Shown: positions 1-6,250 of the stretch, in pieces
How positions within the stretch are numbered: position 1 is the stretch's first letter
Layout: every line of letters starts with the position of its first letter
Source of the DNA: Spirochaetaceae bacterium
GTDB lineage: Bacteria > Spirochaetota > Spirochaetia > SZUA-6 > Fen-1364
Reading direction: 5' to 3'
DNA length: 6,629 bases
Assembly: GCA_003154555.1 (NCBI GenBank)
Contig: PMDT01000315.1
Location: forward strand, 1 to 6,629
The notes under the pieces: model-generated
What the model was told of the DNA's origin: nothing
Databases searched by the model: none
Seen by the model: the letters and a program-made list of their open reading frames with translations, nothing else
Made by a program: the position numbers and the translations under genes

Positions 1-414
1 ATCTGGCGCCGAAGCTACGACGTGCCGCCCCCACCGCTTGAGGCGGGCGACCCGCGGCACCCGTCGCACGATCCGCGCTACCGCGACCTCGCGCCAAAGG
101 ATCTTCCCCTCACAGAATGCCTCAAAGACACCGTCGCCCGCGCCGTGCCATACTGGCACGATGCAATAGCGCCGGTCCTCCGCGCCGGAAAGAAGGTCAT
201 CATCGCGGCACATGGCAACAGCATCCGCGCCCTGGTAAAGATGCTGGACGCCGTCTCCGATGCCGACATCGCCGGGCTGGACATCCCCACCGGCATCCCC
301 CTGATCTACGAGCTCGATGACACGCTTTCGCCGATCAAGCATTACTACCTGGCCGACCAGGCGGAGCTGGAGAAGGCCGTGGCGTCCGTGAAGAGCCAGG
401 GCAAGGCAAAATAG
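1..414 (+). CDS. gpmA: 2,3-bisphosphoglycerate-dependent phosphoglycerate mutase, C-terminal part (5' end outside window)
   Basis: This cytosolic enzyme interconverts 3- and 2-phosphoglycerate in glycolysis and gluconeogenesis, using a phosphohistidine primed by 2,3-bisphosphoglycerate. The frame is open from base 1 and gives 137 residues to a TAG stop. It begins with [11 protein letters not shown], the substrate-binding Arg-Arg segment of GpmA. It continues through HDPRY (residues 23-27), LPLTE (35-39), PYW (50-52), the catalytic-site segment IIAAHGNS with its histidine at residue 71, and IPTGIPL (95-101). It ends in SQGKAK, very like the E. coli C-terminus. E. coli GpmA is about 250 aa, so roughly the first 110 residues lie upstream. 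No frameshift or missing key residue is seen in the visible part. The MATE gene follows 37 nt downstream on the same strand. The identification comes from recalled family sequence and is very secure. Confidence 0.96.
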   Translation: MWRRSYDVPPPPLEAGDPRHPSHDPRYRDLAPKDLPLTECLKDTVARAVPYWHDAIAPVLRAGKKVIIAAHGNSIRALVKMLDAVSDADIAGLDIPTGIPLIYELDDTLSPIKHYYLADQAELEKAVASVKSQGKAK

Positions 415-451
415 GGCGGGAGAGCTCCCCGGGGCTTCTCGGACAAAATCA

Positions 452-1834
452 ATGCCGACCCGGTATCGCGAGATCACACTGGGGAACATGCTCACCATCG
501 CCTTCCCCCTGATCGTGTCCCAGGGGTCGGAGACGATCATGCTTTTCTGCAACCGGTATTTCGTGTCCTTCCTCGGCTCGGATTTCATCCCGGCCTCCAT
601 GACAGGAGGTCTCACACAATTCGTCTTCACGTCCTTCTTCGGCGGCATTGTCGGGTACGTGAACGCCCTTGCCGCGCAGTATCACGGGGCGGGTCGGCCC
701 GAGCGCTGCGTGCAGGCGGTCTCCCAGGGACTGCTCCTTTCCGTGGTCTTCTATCCCCTGCTGATCGCCCTGATACCGCTCGTCCATCGCGGTTTCGGCT
801 GGGCGGGACACGATCCGCGGCTCGTCGCGCTCGAGTTCACTTACTTCCGCATCCTGATGCTCGGGTCGATACTCTTTCTCGCGCAGGGTGTGCTTGCCGG
901 CTACTTCATCGGCCTGGGCAAAACACGCACGGTGATGCTCGCGAGCTTTTTCGGCATTTTTGCGAATGTTCCCATGACGTGGGCGCTGGTGCTGGGGAAG
1001 CTCGGCATTCCCCGGTTGGGCATCGAGGGGGCGGCCATCGGGACACTCTGCGGATCGTTCTGCACCGTCGGGATACTCTTTATCGCTTATCTTCGCAGTC
1101 CTGCCTACCGCGCCCATCACGGCAGCGGTGCATGGAAGCCGCGCCGTGAGCTCCTTGCCCGGCTCCTGCGTTATGGCACGCCGGCGGGTGCGGAGACATT
1201 CATCAACGTTTTCGCCTTCAACCTCTTTGTCCTCCTGATGCAGTCCTACAGCCCTTCGGTTGCCACGGCTGTCACCATCACGTTCAACTACGACCTGGTC
1301 GCCTTCATCCCGATGCTCGGAGTCGGGGCAGCGGTGACATCGATGGCAGCCCAGCGCATGGGAGCCGGCGATGTCCGAGGCGCGAAGCGCGCGGCGTTTC
1401 TCGGGCTTCGCGTGGCATGGATTTACGCGGGCCTCATGATGATTGCATTCGTCGTCGGGGCGCCCGTGCTCGTGAAGGTTTTTGCCAACGGCTTCACCGC
1501 CGGTGATGAGGCGATCCTGCCGCTCGCCCAGACACTGCTGCGCCTTGCCGCCCTGTACACGCTGGGCGATGCCACGCAGGTGGTCTTTTCGGGCGCGTTG
1601 CGCGCGGCCGGCGACACCAAGTGGGTCATGATCATTTCAGGGACTCTGCACTGGATCATGGCCGTCGGCGCATTCATTTTCATCCGCATCCTCGTGCTTC
1701 CGCCGGTGGCCGTCTGGGTCTTCTTCATTGCGTTCGTCGTCTCGATGGGCTTCGCGATGTACCTGCGGCACCATCGCGGCGCCTGGCAGACAATGCGGCT
1801 TGTCGAGAACGCTCCCGCCGCGCCGGTTGCCTGA
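452..1834 (+). CDS. MATE family efflux transporter
   Basis: This is a 460-residue inner-membrane protein of the multidrug and toxic compound extrusion (NorM/DinF-type) family, which exports cationic drugs or metabolites using a Na+ or H+ gradient. It shows the usual two-fold architecture of about twelve hydrophobic segments. The N-terminal half (about 10-215) contains VAQYHGAG-like text at 73-81 and the signature GLGKTR...N...LGIEGAAIGT at 154-198. The C-terminal half (about 235-440) contains GVGAAVTSMAAQRMGAGD at 290-307, the family's repeated gate motif. The length is normal for the family. The ATG at 452 is preferred because RYREI-LTIAFPLIVSQ is the usual family N-terminus, but no good SD lies just upstream. 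An in-frame ATG at 488 has GGGGA before it but would trim the first helix. The gene could be co-transcribed with gpmA. The substrate cannot be read from sequence. Confidence 0.92.
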   Translation: MPTRYREITLGNMLTIAFPLIVSQGSETIMLFCNRYFVSFLGSDFIPASMTGGLTQFVFTSFFGGIVGYVNALAAQYHGAGRPERCVQAVSQGLLLSVVFYPLLIALIPLVHRGFGWAGHDPRLVALEFTYFRILMLGSILFLAQGVLAGYFIGLGKTRTVMLASFFGIFANVPMTWALVLGKLGIPRLGIEGAAIGTLCGSFCTVGILFIAYLRSPAYRAHHGSGAWKPRRELLARLLRYGTPAGAETFINVFAFNLFVLLMQSYSPSVATAVTITFNYDLVAFIPMLGVGAAVTSMAAQRMGAGDVRGAKRAAFLGLRVAWIYAGLMMIAFVVGAPVLVKVFANGFTAGDEAILPLAQTLLRLAALYTLGDATQVVFSGALRAAGDTKWVMIISGTLHWIMAVGAFIFIRILVLPPVAVWVFFIAFVVSMGFAMYLRHHRGAWQTMRLVENAPAAPVA

Positions 1835-1855
1835 CTCCCCTTCCCCGATGCGCTG

Positions 1856-2110
1856 TTATGTTTCGTGTGACGCTCTCCCCTTCCACGCGGGCAGCCTGGC
1901 CATCATCTCTTTTGCAGAAGCAGCCGCCGCCTGCTCGTCGAAACCCTGCGTCTTCACGATGAAGGCGGCCATTGACAGGAGCTTTTCCTCGTATGACTGC
2001 ATGCTCCCATCCGGCCGCGCACAGTGGACGCAATAGTCCTTTGAAACGTCACCCATGGCGAACTGCTCCGGCCTGGTCATGGGCATGCCGCACGAAATGC
2101 AACTCTTCAT
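1856..2110 (-). CDS. small putative zinc-ribbon protein (four-cysteine, PF12674-like)
   Basis: This is an 84-residue protein. It starts MKSCISCGMPM and carries two CxxC knuckles, Cys4/Cys7 and Cys27/Cys30, spaced as expected for one structural zinc site. The CxSCGMPM opening is the hallmark of the putative zinc-ribbon family that I recall as PF12674. The rest (about 37-75) is a probably helical, alanine-rich stretch with no recognised catalytic motif. There is no signal peptide or membrane segment, so it is probably cytosolic. The ATG overlaps the TGA of the VOC gene by 4 nt (ATGA), and a strong AGGAGG (2116-2121) lies 5 nt before it, so it is the third gene of the TetR-VOC operon. Its biochemical role is unknown. 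It could be a protein- or nucleic-acid-binding partner, and its place in the operon suggests it belongs to the same response. It converges on the MATE gene with 21 nt between stops and no clear terminator. Confidence 0.85.
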   Translation of the reverse strand: MKSCISCGMPMTRPEQFAMGDVSKDYCVHCARPDGSMQSYEEKLLSMAAFIVKTQGFDEQAAAASAKEMMARLPAWKGRASHET

Positions 2111-2499
2111 CTATCCCTCCTGCTCCCTGCCCGCCTGTCAATGGACACGCCCGAGGGACGAGCCGAATAGTCGGTGATCCCCAACCTGTTGCCGAATGGA
2201 TCTTCGAACTCCGCGGCCAGTCCCGTCGCAATCTGGAATGGAGGAGTGAGGAACGTGACTCCCCGCGCCTTCAGCCTTTCGAACTCTTCGTGCACATCGT
2301 CCACGGTGAACCAGATTGCCGGACGCGAGTTCTGTCGCGCCGTCAGTATGATCGCCGGCTCCTGCGCGCCGACCTTGAAAGCCGTCATGCCCTTTGAAGA
2401 GAAATCGAATTTGACTTCAAGACCCAGGACATCGCGATAGAACTCTTTGCCCCGCGACAGGTCGGCCGCGGGCAGGAAAAAATTGTCATAGTCCTTCAT
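2107..2499 (-). CDS. VOC-superfamily (glyoxalase/bleomycin-resistance fold) protein
   Basis: This 130-residue protein has the vicinal-oxygen-chelate fold used by glyoxalases, extradiol dioxygenases, fosfomycin- and bleomycin-resistance proteins. Both beta-alpha-beta modules are visible. The first is FFLPAADLSRGKEFYRDVLG at 7-26, the usual D-x3-FY-x2-LGL signature. The second starts at WFTVDDVHEEFERLKARGV (63-81) and ends with FEDPFGNRLGI (98-108), the DPxGN turn. The usual first-strand His/Gln metal ligand is not evident (Asn6/Phe7 there) and the last-strand Glu position reads GITD. It may therefore bind a ligand rather than do metal catalysis. A basic Arg-rich tail (about 114-130) runs past the fold, and its codons contain the SD of the next gene. 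AGGAG lies 6 nt before the ATG, inside the end of tetR, with only 3 nt between that stop and this start. The substrate is unknown. Detoxification or resistance by binding is a reasonable guess. Confidence 0.88.
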   Translation of the reverse strand: MKDYDNFFLPAADLSRGKEFYRDVLGLEVKFDFSSKGMTAFKVGAQEPAIILTARQNSRPAIWFTVDDVHEEFERLKARGVTFLTPPFQIATGLAAEFEDPFGNRLGITDYSARPSGVSIDRRAGSRRDR

Positions 2500-2502
2500 C
2501 CT

Positions 2503-3096
2503 TCACTCCTTTATCAGTCCCCAGAAGTGCTTCACAAGCGCCGGGCCATGGCGCTCCAGCACCGATTGACCCGGCGCGGCGAATGATGCGGCATGGGCGA
2601 TGTAATAGTGGAGCAGCCCGATCCACGTGTTGAAAAGAAGGTGAAACGGCATTTTTCGAATCGTTCCCGCGGCGGATTCGCGTGCGACCGCATGGCTGAG
2701 ATGCTCGGAGATGGCCGACTGGATCATCACAACCCCGCTCTGCGCGCGCGGGGTGAGCACCGACTCCTCCATAACCAGCCGCGCATAGAGCGGCTCGAAT
2801 TCCGCCAATCCCTGCACATGGGCTTCCAGCAGCTCTTTCACGCTCGCGCCCGTTTGCGAAAGCTCATGAATCCGGCGCGCAACACGGGTACCAAGCTCGT
2901 CGACAACGGCTTCCAGGAGGTCCTCCCGCGAGGGAAAATGAACGAAGACCGCCCCGTGCGAGACGCCTGCCGACGCGGCGATATCGGACGTGCGCGCCGC
3001 GGCCAGGCCGTCGCGCGCAAATCGGTCGAACGCCGCTTTCATGAGAATGTGCCGCGTCCTGTTCTTTCTCTTTGTCCGCGTGCTCTCAGCAATCAT
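2503..3096 (-). CDS. TetR/AcrR-family transcriptional repressor
   Basis: This is a 197-residue one-component regulator. The N-terminal DNA-binding domain spans about residues 10-60. A basic lead (RTKRKNRTR) is followed by ILMKAAFDRFARDG and the helix-turn-helix TSDIAASAGVSHGAVFVHF (36-54), then SREDLLEAVV, all typical of TetR/AcrR proteins. The C-terminal part (about 70-197) is helical and divergent, as expected for the ligand-binding and dimerisation domain, so the inducer cannot be predicted. I chose the ATG at 3096 over an in-frame TTG at 3108. A GGGAG SD lies 5 nt upstream of the ATG, and the TTG would sit only about 12 nt after the predicted transcription start with no SD. It is the first gene of an operon with the VOC and zinc-ribbon genes. 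The palindrome over its own promoter strongly suggests autorepression, released by a ligand that the downstream proteins may handle. Confidence 0.93.
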   Translation of the reverse strand: MIAESTRTKRKNRTRHILMKAAFDRFARDGLAAARTSDIAASAGVSHGAVFVHFPSREDLLEAVVDELGTRVARRIHELSQTGASVKELLEAHVQGLAEFEPLYARLVMEESVLTPRAQSGVVMIQSAISEHLSHAVARESAAGTIRKMPFHLLFNTWIGLLHYYIAHAASFAAPGQSVLERHGPALVKHFWGLIKE

Positions 3097-3129
3097 AATG
3101 ACTCCCAACTCACTGAGTCTTTACTCATT
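3097..3129. promoter_or_regulatory. candidate TetR operator (33-bp interrupted palindrome)
   Basis: The element is centred on base 3113. Its outer arms read AATGAGT and AGTCATT on the minus strand, and its inner arms read ACTCA and TGAGT around the central G. Comparing one 16-base arm with the reverse complement of the other gives 11 of 16 identical positions. On the plus strand it also reads as ACTCA (3108-3112), TGAGT (3114-3118) and ACTCA (3123-3127). It starts inside the -10 hexamer and ends at the base before the repressor ATG, so bound protein would block both RNA polymerase and the SD. Palindromes at this position are typical of TetR-family autoregulation. Binding by this particular repressor is inferred. 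Confidence 0.7.
3102..3106 (-). promoter_or_regulatory. ribosome binding site that fixes the tetR start
   Basis: GGGAG lies 5 nt before the ATG at 3096 on the minus strand. It supports that start over the in-frame TTG at 3108, whose codon it directly touches. The site lies inside the right arm of the candidate operator. Confidence 0.7.
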
Positions 3130-3154
3130 ATATTGACGACGGGAAATATGTCAA
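3127..3154 (-). promoter_or_regulatory. consensus sigma70 promoter of the tetR-VOC-zinc-ribbon operon
   Basis: On the minus strand, TTGACA (3154-3149) and TATAAT (3132-3127) both match the sigma70 consensus at all six bases, with a 16-nt spacer. Transcription should start near 3119-3121, giving a leader of about 24 nt to the ATG at 3096. The -10 hexamer overlaps the edge of the candidate operator. So strong a promoter on a repressor gene makes sense if it is normally held off. Confidence 0.85.
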
Positions 3155-3210
3155 GCAGGATTTTCGGAGAGCGAAACATTGTCGCCCCGATTTGCAACGA
3201 AAAAGACACA

Positions 3211-3225
3211 CTCCGGCAACCGGAG
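3211..3225 (+). other. small leader hairpin upstream of the FAD oxidoreductase
   Basis: CTCCGG (3211-3216), loop CAA and CCGGAG (3220-3225) form a perfect 6-bp stem. The same CCGGAG recurs at 3253-3258, inside the SD region of the downstream gene. The 5' arm could therefore pair with either copy, one choice covering the SD. Whether this acts as a translational switch is inference. Short G+C-rich complementarity also arises by chance in DNA of this composition. No clear plus-strand promoter was found in 3130-3266. Confidence 0.4.
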
Positions 3226-3254
3226 AAAGCCGGCAAAGGGCCTACATTCCCCCC

Positions 3255-3260
3255 GGAGGT
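3255..3260 (+). promoter_or_regulatory. ribosome binding site of the FAD oxidoreductase
   Basis: GGAGGT lies 6 nt before the ATG at 3267 and decides that start. The frame is open further upstream, but the extra 25 residues would precede the FAD-binding strand (MIAVIGAGPAG), which normally opens this family. Confidence 0.85.
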
Positions 3261-3266
3261 GACAGG

Positions 3267-4310
3267 ATGATCGCGGTTATCGGTGCAGGCCCTGCCGGGT
3301 GCTACTTCGCGTCCCTGGAGAAAAGCAGCGACGTGCACATCTTCGAGGACCATGCGCAGGTTGGCATGCCCGTCTCCTGCACGGGAATTCTCACCGATTC
3401 GGTCCACGGCGTCATCGGCGATATCCCGGAAGAGCTCATCGTGAGCAGGATCCGCAAGTTCAAGCTCGTGGCGCCCGGCGGCAGGAGCATGTACGTCGAC
3501 CTGGACAAGGTGAACATGATCCTCGACCGGGCCGCTTTCGACCGTTTCATGCTCAGGAAAGCGCTTGACAGCGGCGCCTCGCTGCACCTCGGAGAACGTT
3601 TCGAAGGGTACGAGCGGCGGGGCGCCTCCTATGTCGTGAAGACCAGCCGGGGGCGCTACGACGCAGAGATGATCGTGGGCGCCGACGGCCCGTTCAGCGC
3701 GGTTGCCCAGGCGGCCGATCTGTACGGCAGCCGTTCATTCGTGACGGGCCTGCAGGCGCGTTGCGTCTTTCCCGGCCTGGAAGTCGGCGTCACGGAGATA
3801 CGGCTGACCCTGGGTGAGTTCTCCTGGGTCGTGCCGGAGAATGACACGATTGCCCGGGTCGGTGTGATCGGTCCTGACACGCAGGCGCTGCGACGCGACT
3901 ACGCCAGGCTGCTCGACGGGGCGCAGGTCCTCGAGGACCAGAGCGGCGTGATACCGGTCTACGACCCGCATCTGCGGCTGCGGAAGCCGGGGGAGAGCGT
4001 CTTTCTCATCGGCGACGCCGCCACCCAGGTGAAGGCGACGACCTATGGCGGGATCATCTACGGCCTGCTTGCCGCCCGCTATCTCGCCGAAGACCGGGAA
4101 GGCTACGAGCGTCTCATGAACGCGATGACGGAGGAGCAGGCGGACGAGCTGATTGACATCTTCGAGAAGAACCGCAACAAGCAGATCATCGCGACGCACG
4201 ACAGGGACTTCCCCTCGAAGTTCATCGTGCAGCTCCTCATGAAGGAAACGAAGCTCTGGAAGCTCGGCTTCGGTCTCCTGAAGAACAGGCTTGCGGGAAA
4301 ACAGGCCTGA
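3267..4310 (+). CDS. FAD-dependent oxidoreductase, geranylgeranyl reductase family
   Basis: This 347-residue flavoprotein belongs to the geranylgeranyl reductase/FixC-like group, which typically reduces isoprenoid double bonds of lipids, quinones or chlorophyll side chains. Visible parts are: the Rossmann FAD motif GAGPAG (6-11); an acidic residue ending the second strand (IFED, about 26-28); PVSCTGI with Cys38 (35-41), a cysteine-containing segment shared by archaeal members; ILDRAAFDRF (85-94); the GADG motif (138-141); and GDAATQVKATTYGGI (249-263), which contacts the FAD pyrophosphate. The C-terminal helices (about 275-347) are short, with no anchor domain. At about 350 aa it is near the compact archaeal-type enzymes and shorter than plant or cyanobacterial ChlP. 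It stands alone, divergent from tetR and convergent with the TRAP operon, with no isoprenoid gene in view. The substrate is unknown. Family placement is firm, but lipid, quinone or other reduction is only a guess. Confidence 0.87.
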   Translation: MIAVIGAGPAGCYFASLEKSSDVHIFEDHAQVGMPVSCTGILTDSVHGVIGDIPEELIVSRIRKFKLVAPGGRSMYVDLDKVNMILDRAAFDRFMLRKALDSGASLHLGERFEGYERRGASYVVKTSRGRYDAEMIVGADGPFSAVAQAADLYGSRSFVTGLQARCVFPGLEVGVTEIRLTLGEFSWVVPENDTIARVGVIGPDTQALRRDYARLLDGAQVLEDQSGVIPVYDPHLRLRKPGESVFLIGDAATQVKATTYGGIIYGLLAARYLAEDREGYERLMNAMTEEQADELIDIFEKNRNKQIIATHDRDFPSKFIVQLLMKETKLWKLGFGLLKNRLAGKQA

Positions 4311-4353
4311 ACGCGCACCAGGTGGACGCTTGTGTCGAGCAGGCGGCACTCAC

Positions 4354-4390
4354 CGAGGGCCGGTCACACCGGCCCTCGAGCGCTATTTTT
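4354..4390 (+). terminator. intrinsic terminator of the FAD oxidoreductase gene, between convergent genes
   Basis: A perfect 10-bp stem (CGAGGGCCGG at 4354-4363, loop TCACA, CCGGCCCTCG at 4369-4378) lies 43 nt after the FAD gene stop. On the plus strand a T-rich tract (TATTTTT, 4384-4390) follows after a 5-nt gap, overlapping the 3' end of dctQ. On the minus strand no T-run follows the stem, so it may only stabilise the dctQ transcript end. The detached T-run makes this a good but not ideal terminator. Confidence 0.7.
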
Positions 4391-4895
4391 CGATTGGCGC
4401 GGGCCGGACGATTTCGATGACCTGCGCAATCACGTTGACCGCGGAATAGAAGACCATGATGAGCGCGGAAACAGGGATGGCGGAATAGAGCACTCTCTTG
4501 GGAATCTGGAAGACAGACGTCACTTCCCGGGAACGCAGGGCGAGCTCGAGGGAATACTTGAACAGGATCCCGATGAAGAGAAGAGAGATGAGCTCTACGA
4601 GAAGCCGGTAGAGTCCCCGCGCCCGCGCATTTTTCACCCTCTTGCCGATCCAGTCTCCGACGCTGAAGTGCCCCTTCACCATCCAGACGCCTGCCGCTCC
4701 ATAGAACACCAATCCCGCGAAGCACATCTCCACGATTTCGTCCATCCAGTGCAGCGACGTGATGGGGAATATGCGCAAAAGGACATTTGCCGTGACAATG
4801 ACCGTGAGGACAAGGAAAAGGATCACAGTCACCCACTTGAGGATCTCTGTAAGGACCATGTCGATTGTCTTTAGAATCGCCTTCAAAGTCGTCAT
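4383..4895 (-). CDS. dctQ: TRAP transporter small permease subunit (DctQ-type)
   Basis: This is the small integral-membrane subunit of a tripartite ATP-independent periplasmic transporter, which packs against DctM to support ion-driven uptake. The 170 residues hold four hydrophobic segments (about 20-40, 55-73, 98-116, 136-158). The DctQ-like motif LHWMDEIVEMCFAGLVFYGAA (48-68) follows the first helix, and GHFSVGDWI (75-83) follows the second, both in the usual places. The frame is open further upstream, but ATG 4895 is chosen because GAGGAGG (4901-4907) lies 5 nt before it and MTTLKAIL is a normal DctQ N-terminus. That SD overlaps the dctM stop, and only 10 nt separate the two genes, so they are co-translated. 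Being last, after dctM, is the less common arrangement. Substrate specificity is set by the binding protein. Confidence 0.92.
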   Translation of the reverse strand: MTTLKAILKTIDMVLTEILKWVTVILFLVLTVIVTANVLLRIFPITSLHWMDEIVEMCFAGLVFYGAAGVWMVKGHFSVGDWIGKRVKNARARGLYRLLVELISLLFIGILFKYSLELALRSREVTSVFQIPKRVLYSAIPVSALIMVFYSAVNVIAQVIEIVRPAPIEK

Positions 4896-4905
4896 GACCG
4901 CCTCC

Positions 4906-6195
4906 TCACATGCCCTTGCCCATGAGCAGATTCGGAAGCCAGGTCGCGATCGACGGCTCAAAGGCGATCAGGATGGTGATGGCGAGGATGCCGACGATGT
5001 AGGGCCAGCACTCCTTTGCAAGGTCCAGGATGCCGACCTTGCTGAAGCTCGACACCGCGAAAAGACACATGCCAACGGGCGGCGTCAGGTTGCCGATCAT
5101 GATCAACAATGTCATCACGACGCCGAGATTGATGAGGTCCAGGTTGTACTGCATCATGATGGGGAGGAAGATCGGGATCGTGATGAGGAAGATCGAGTTG
5201 CCCTCCAGGAAGCAGCCGAGGATCAGGTCGATGATGATGATCATCCAGATGACCCCGGATCCCGAGACGCTCAGGGAAGCCAGGCCTCCGATGAGGTTGT
5301 CCGGTATCCTCTGGTAGAGCGTCAGCCACCCGAAGAAATTGGCCGCCGCCATGATGAAGAGAAGGGCCGTGCTCTGCTTGATCGATTTCCAGAGTATGTC
5401 GGGCAGGTCCGAAAGCTTCAGGTCCTTGTAGATAAAACCGAGAATGGCCGCGTAGATGCAGGCGATGACCGAAGCTTCCGTCGGCGTGAACAGCCCTGAA
5501 AAGATCCCCCCGATGATGATCACGGGCGCCAGCAGCGGAAGAATGGCGGCCCGGAAACTCAGCAGGACTTCTTTCAGTGTTGCGCGCTTCGAGCGGGGAA
5601 GACCGCGGGGTCCGGCCATGATGGCGATTGCCGCCATCATCGCCACGCCCATGAGAACGCCGGGAATGAATCCCGCCATGAACAGGCGCGCGACTGAAAC
5701 GCCGGTGAGCGCACCGTACAGGACAAAGGGAATGGAAGGAGGAATGACCGGCCCGATCGTCGACGACGATGCAACGATGGACGCCGAAATCGCCGGCGGG
5801 TAGCCGTTGTCGACCATTGCCTTGTGCTGGATCTGCCCCAGGCCGGCGGCGTCTGCTACCGCGGAACCCGACATCCCGGAGAAGATCATCGACGAGACGA
5901 CAGACACGTGGCCGAGACCGCCGGGAACGTGTCCGAAGAGGGCCTTTGCGAAACGGAAGATGCGGCTTGTGATGCCGCCGGTATTCATGAGGTTTCCAGC
6001 GAGAATGAAGAAGGGCACCGCGAGCAGGACGAATCCCGTCGTGCCCGAATACATCCGCTGGGGCAGCATCGTCAGGAACCGTCCCTGTCCAAGGCCGACG
6101 AAAAAAACGACCGCCGTGAGGGCGATGGCAACGACGATCGGCAGGTCAATCAGGATGAACACGAGAAGAACGACGAATATGGCGATGGTAAGCAT
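4906..6195 (-). CDS. dctM: TRAP transporter large permease subunit (DctM-type)
   Basis: This is the large transmembrane subunit of a TRAP transporter, which carries the solute across the inner membrane with Na+ or H+. The 429 residues are the usual family length and highly hydrophobic throughout. Family motifs in order are PFFILAGNLMNTGGI (61-75), FSGMSGSAVADAAGLG (105-120), ASSSTIGPVIPPSIPFVLYG (142-161), FTPTEASVIA (236-245), LEGNSIFLITIPIFLPI (330-346) and LTPPVGMCLF (370-379). The serine/glycine- and proline-rich loops are those expected at the ion and substrate sites. The ATG at 6195 has GGAG 6 nt upstream (6202-6205). It lies 96 nt after dctP, with a strong hairpin in that gap, and is directly followed by dctQ. 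No frameshift or missing motif is seen. Confidence 0.95.
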   Translation of the reverse strand: MLTIAIFVVLLVFILIDLPIVVAIALTAVVFFVGLGQGRFLTMLPQRMYSGTTGFVLLAVPFFILAGNLMNTGGITSRIFRFAKALFGHVPGGLGHVSVVSSMIFSGMSGSAVADAAGLGQIQHKAMVDNGYPPAISASIVASSSTIGPVIPPSIPFVLYGALTGVSVARLFMAGFIPGVLMGVAMMAAIAIMAGPRGLPRSKRATLKEVLLSFRAAILPLLAPVIIIGGIFSGLFTPTEASVIACIYAAILGFIYKDLKLSDLPDILWKSIKQSTALLFIMAAANFFGWLTLYQRIPDNLIGGLASLSVSGSGVIWMIIIIDLILGCFLEGNSIFLITIPIFLPIMMQYNLDLINLGVVMTLLIMIGNLTPPVGMCLFAVSSFSKVGILDLAKECWPYIVGILAITILIAFEPSIATWLPNLLMGKGM

Positions 6196-6250
6196 GTCGG
6201 TCTCCGTCGGCGATGCCGTTGTCCGCGGCGATGCCGCGCGTCACATGAAA

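Noticed and set aside
415..451. Possible GAGAGC/GCTTCTC hairpin between gpmA and the MATE gene as a terminator
   Set aside because: The stem has a bulge and no T-run follows, so it is not convincing.
449..1120. Long open frame on the minus strand opposite the MATE gene (223 codons)
   Set aside because: It is a shadow of the MATE gene: very rich in Glu/Arg/His/Gly, no recognisable domain, no SD, and it covers coding sequence with a clear membrane-protein signature.
3097..3108. TTG at 3108 as the start of the TetR gene
   Set aside because: It would place the start inside the operator with a leader of about 12 nt and no SD. The ATG at 3096 has GGGAG at 5 nt.
3133..3163. Plus-strand TTGACG with a GGATTT-like -10 as promoter of the FAD enzyme
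   Set aside because: The spacing is about 19 nt and the -10 match is poor. The TTGACG largely falls within the spacer and -10 of the far better minus-strand promoter.
3192..3266. Upstream extension of the FAD enzyme by 25 codons
   Set aside because: The extension is hydrophilic, spans the leader hairpin and the SD, and the family normally begins at the FAD-binding strand that follows ATG 3267.
3735..4349. Minus-strand open frame of 204 codons opposite the FAD enzyme
   Set aside because: It is antisense to the conserved GDAA and C-terminal regions of the flavoprotein, with no motif and no ribosome site.
4896..4961. Upstream extension of dctQ by 22 codons into dctM
   Set aside because: GAGGAGG directly before ATG 4895 and a normal DctQ N-terminus there make the overlap unnecessary.
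4759..5499. Plus-strand open frame of 246 codons opposite dctQ/dctM
   Set aside because: It has low-complexity Asp/Glu/Arg/His composition typical of the antisense of hydrophobic genes, and it lies across two well-supported TRAP genes.
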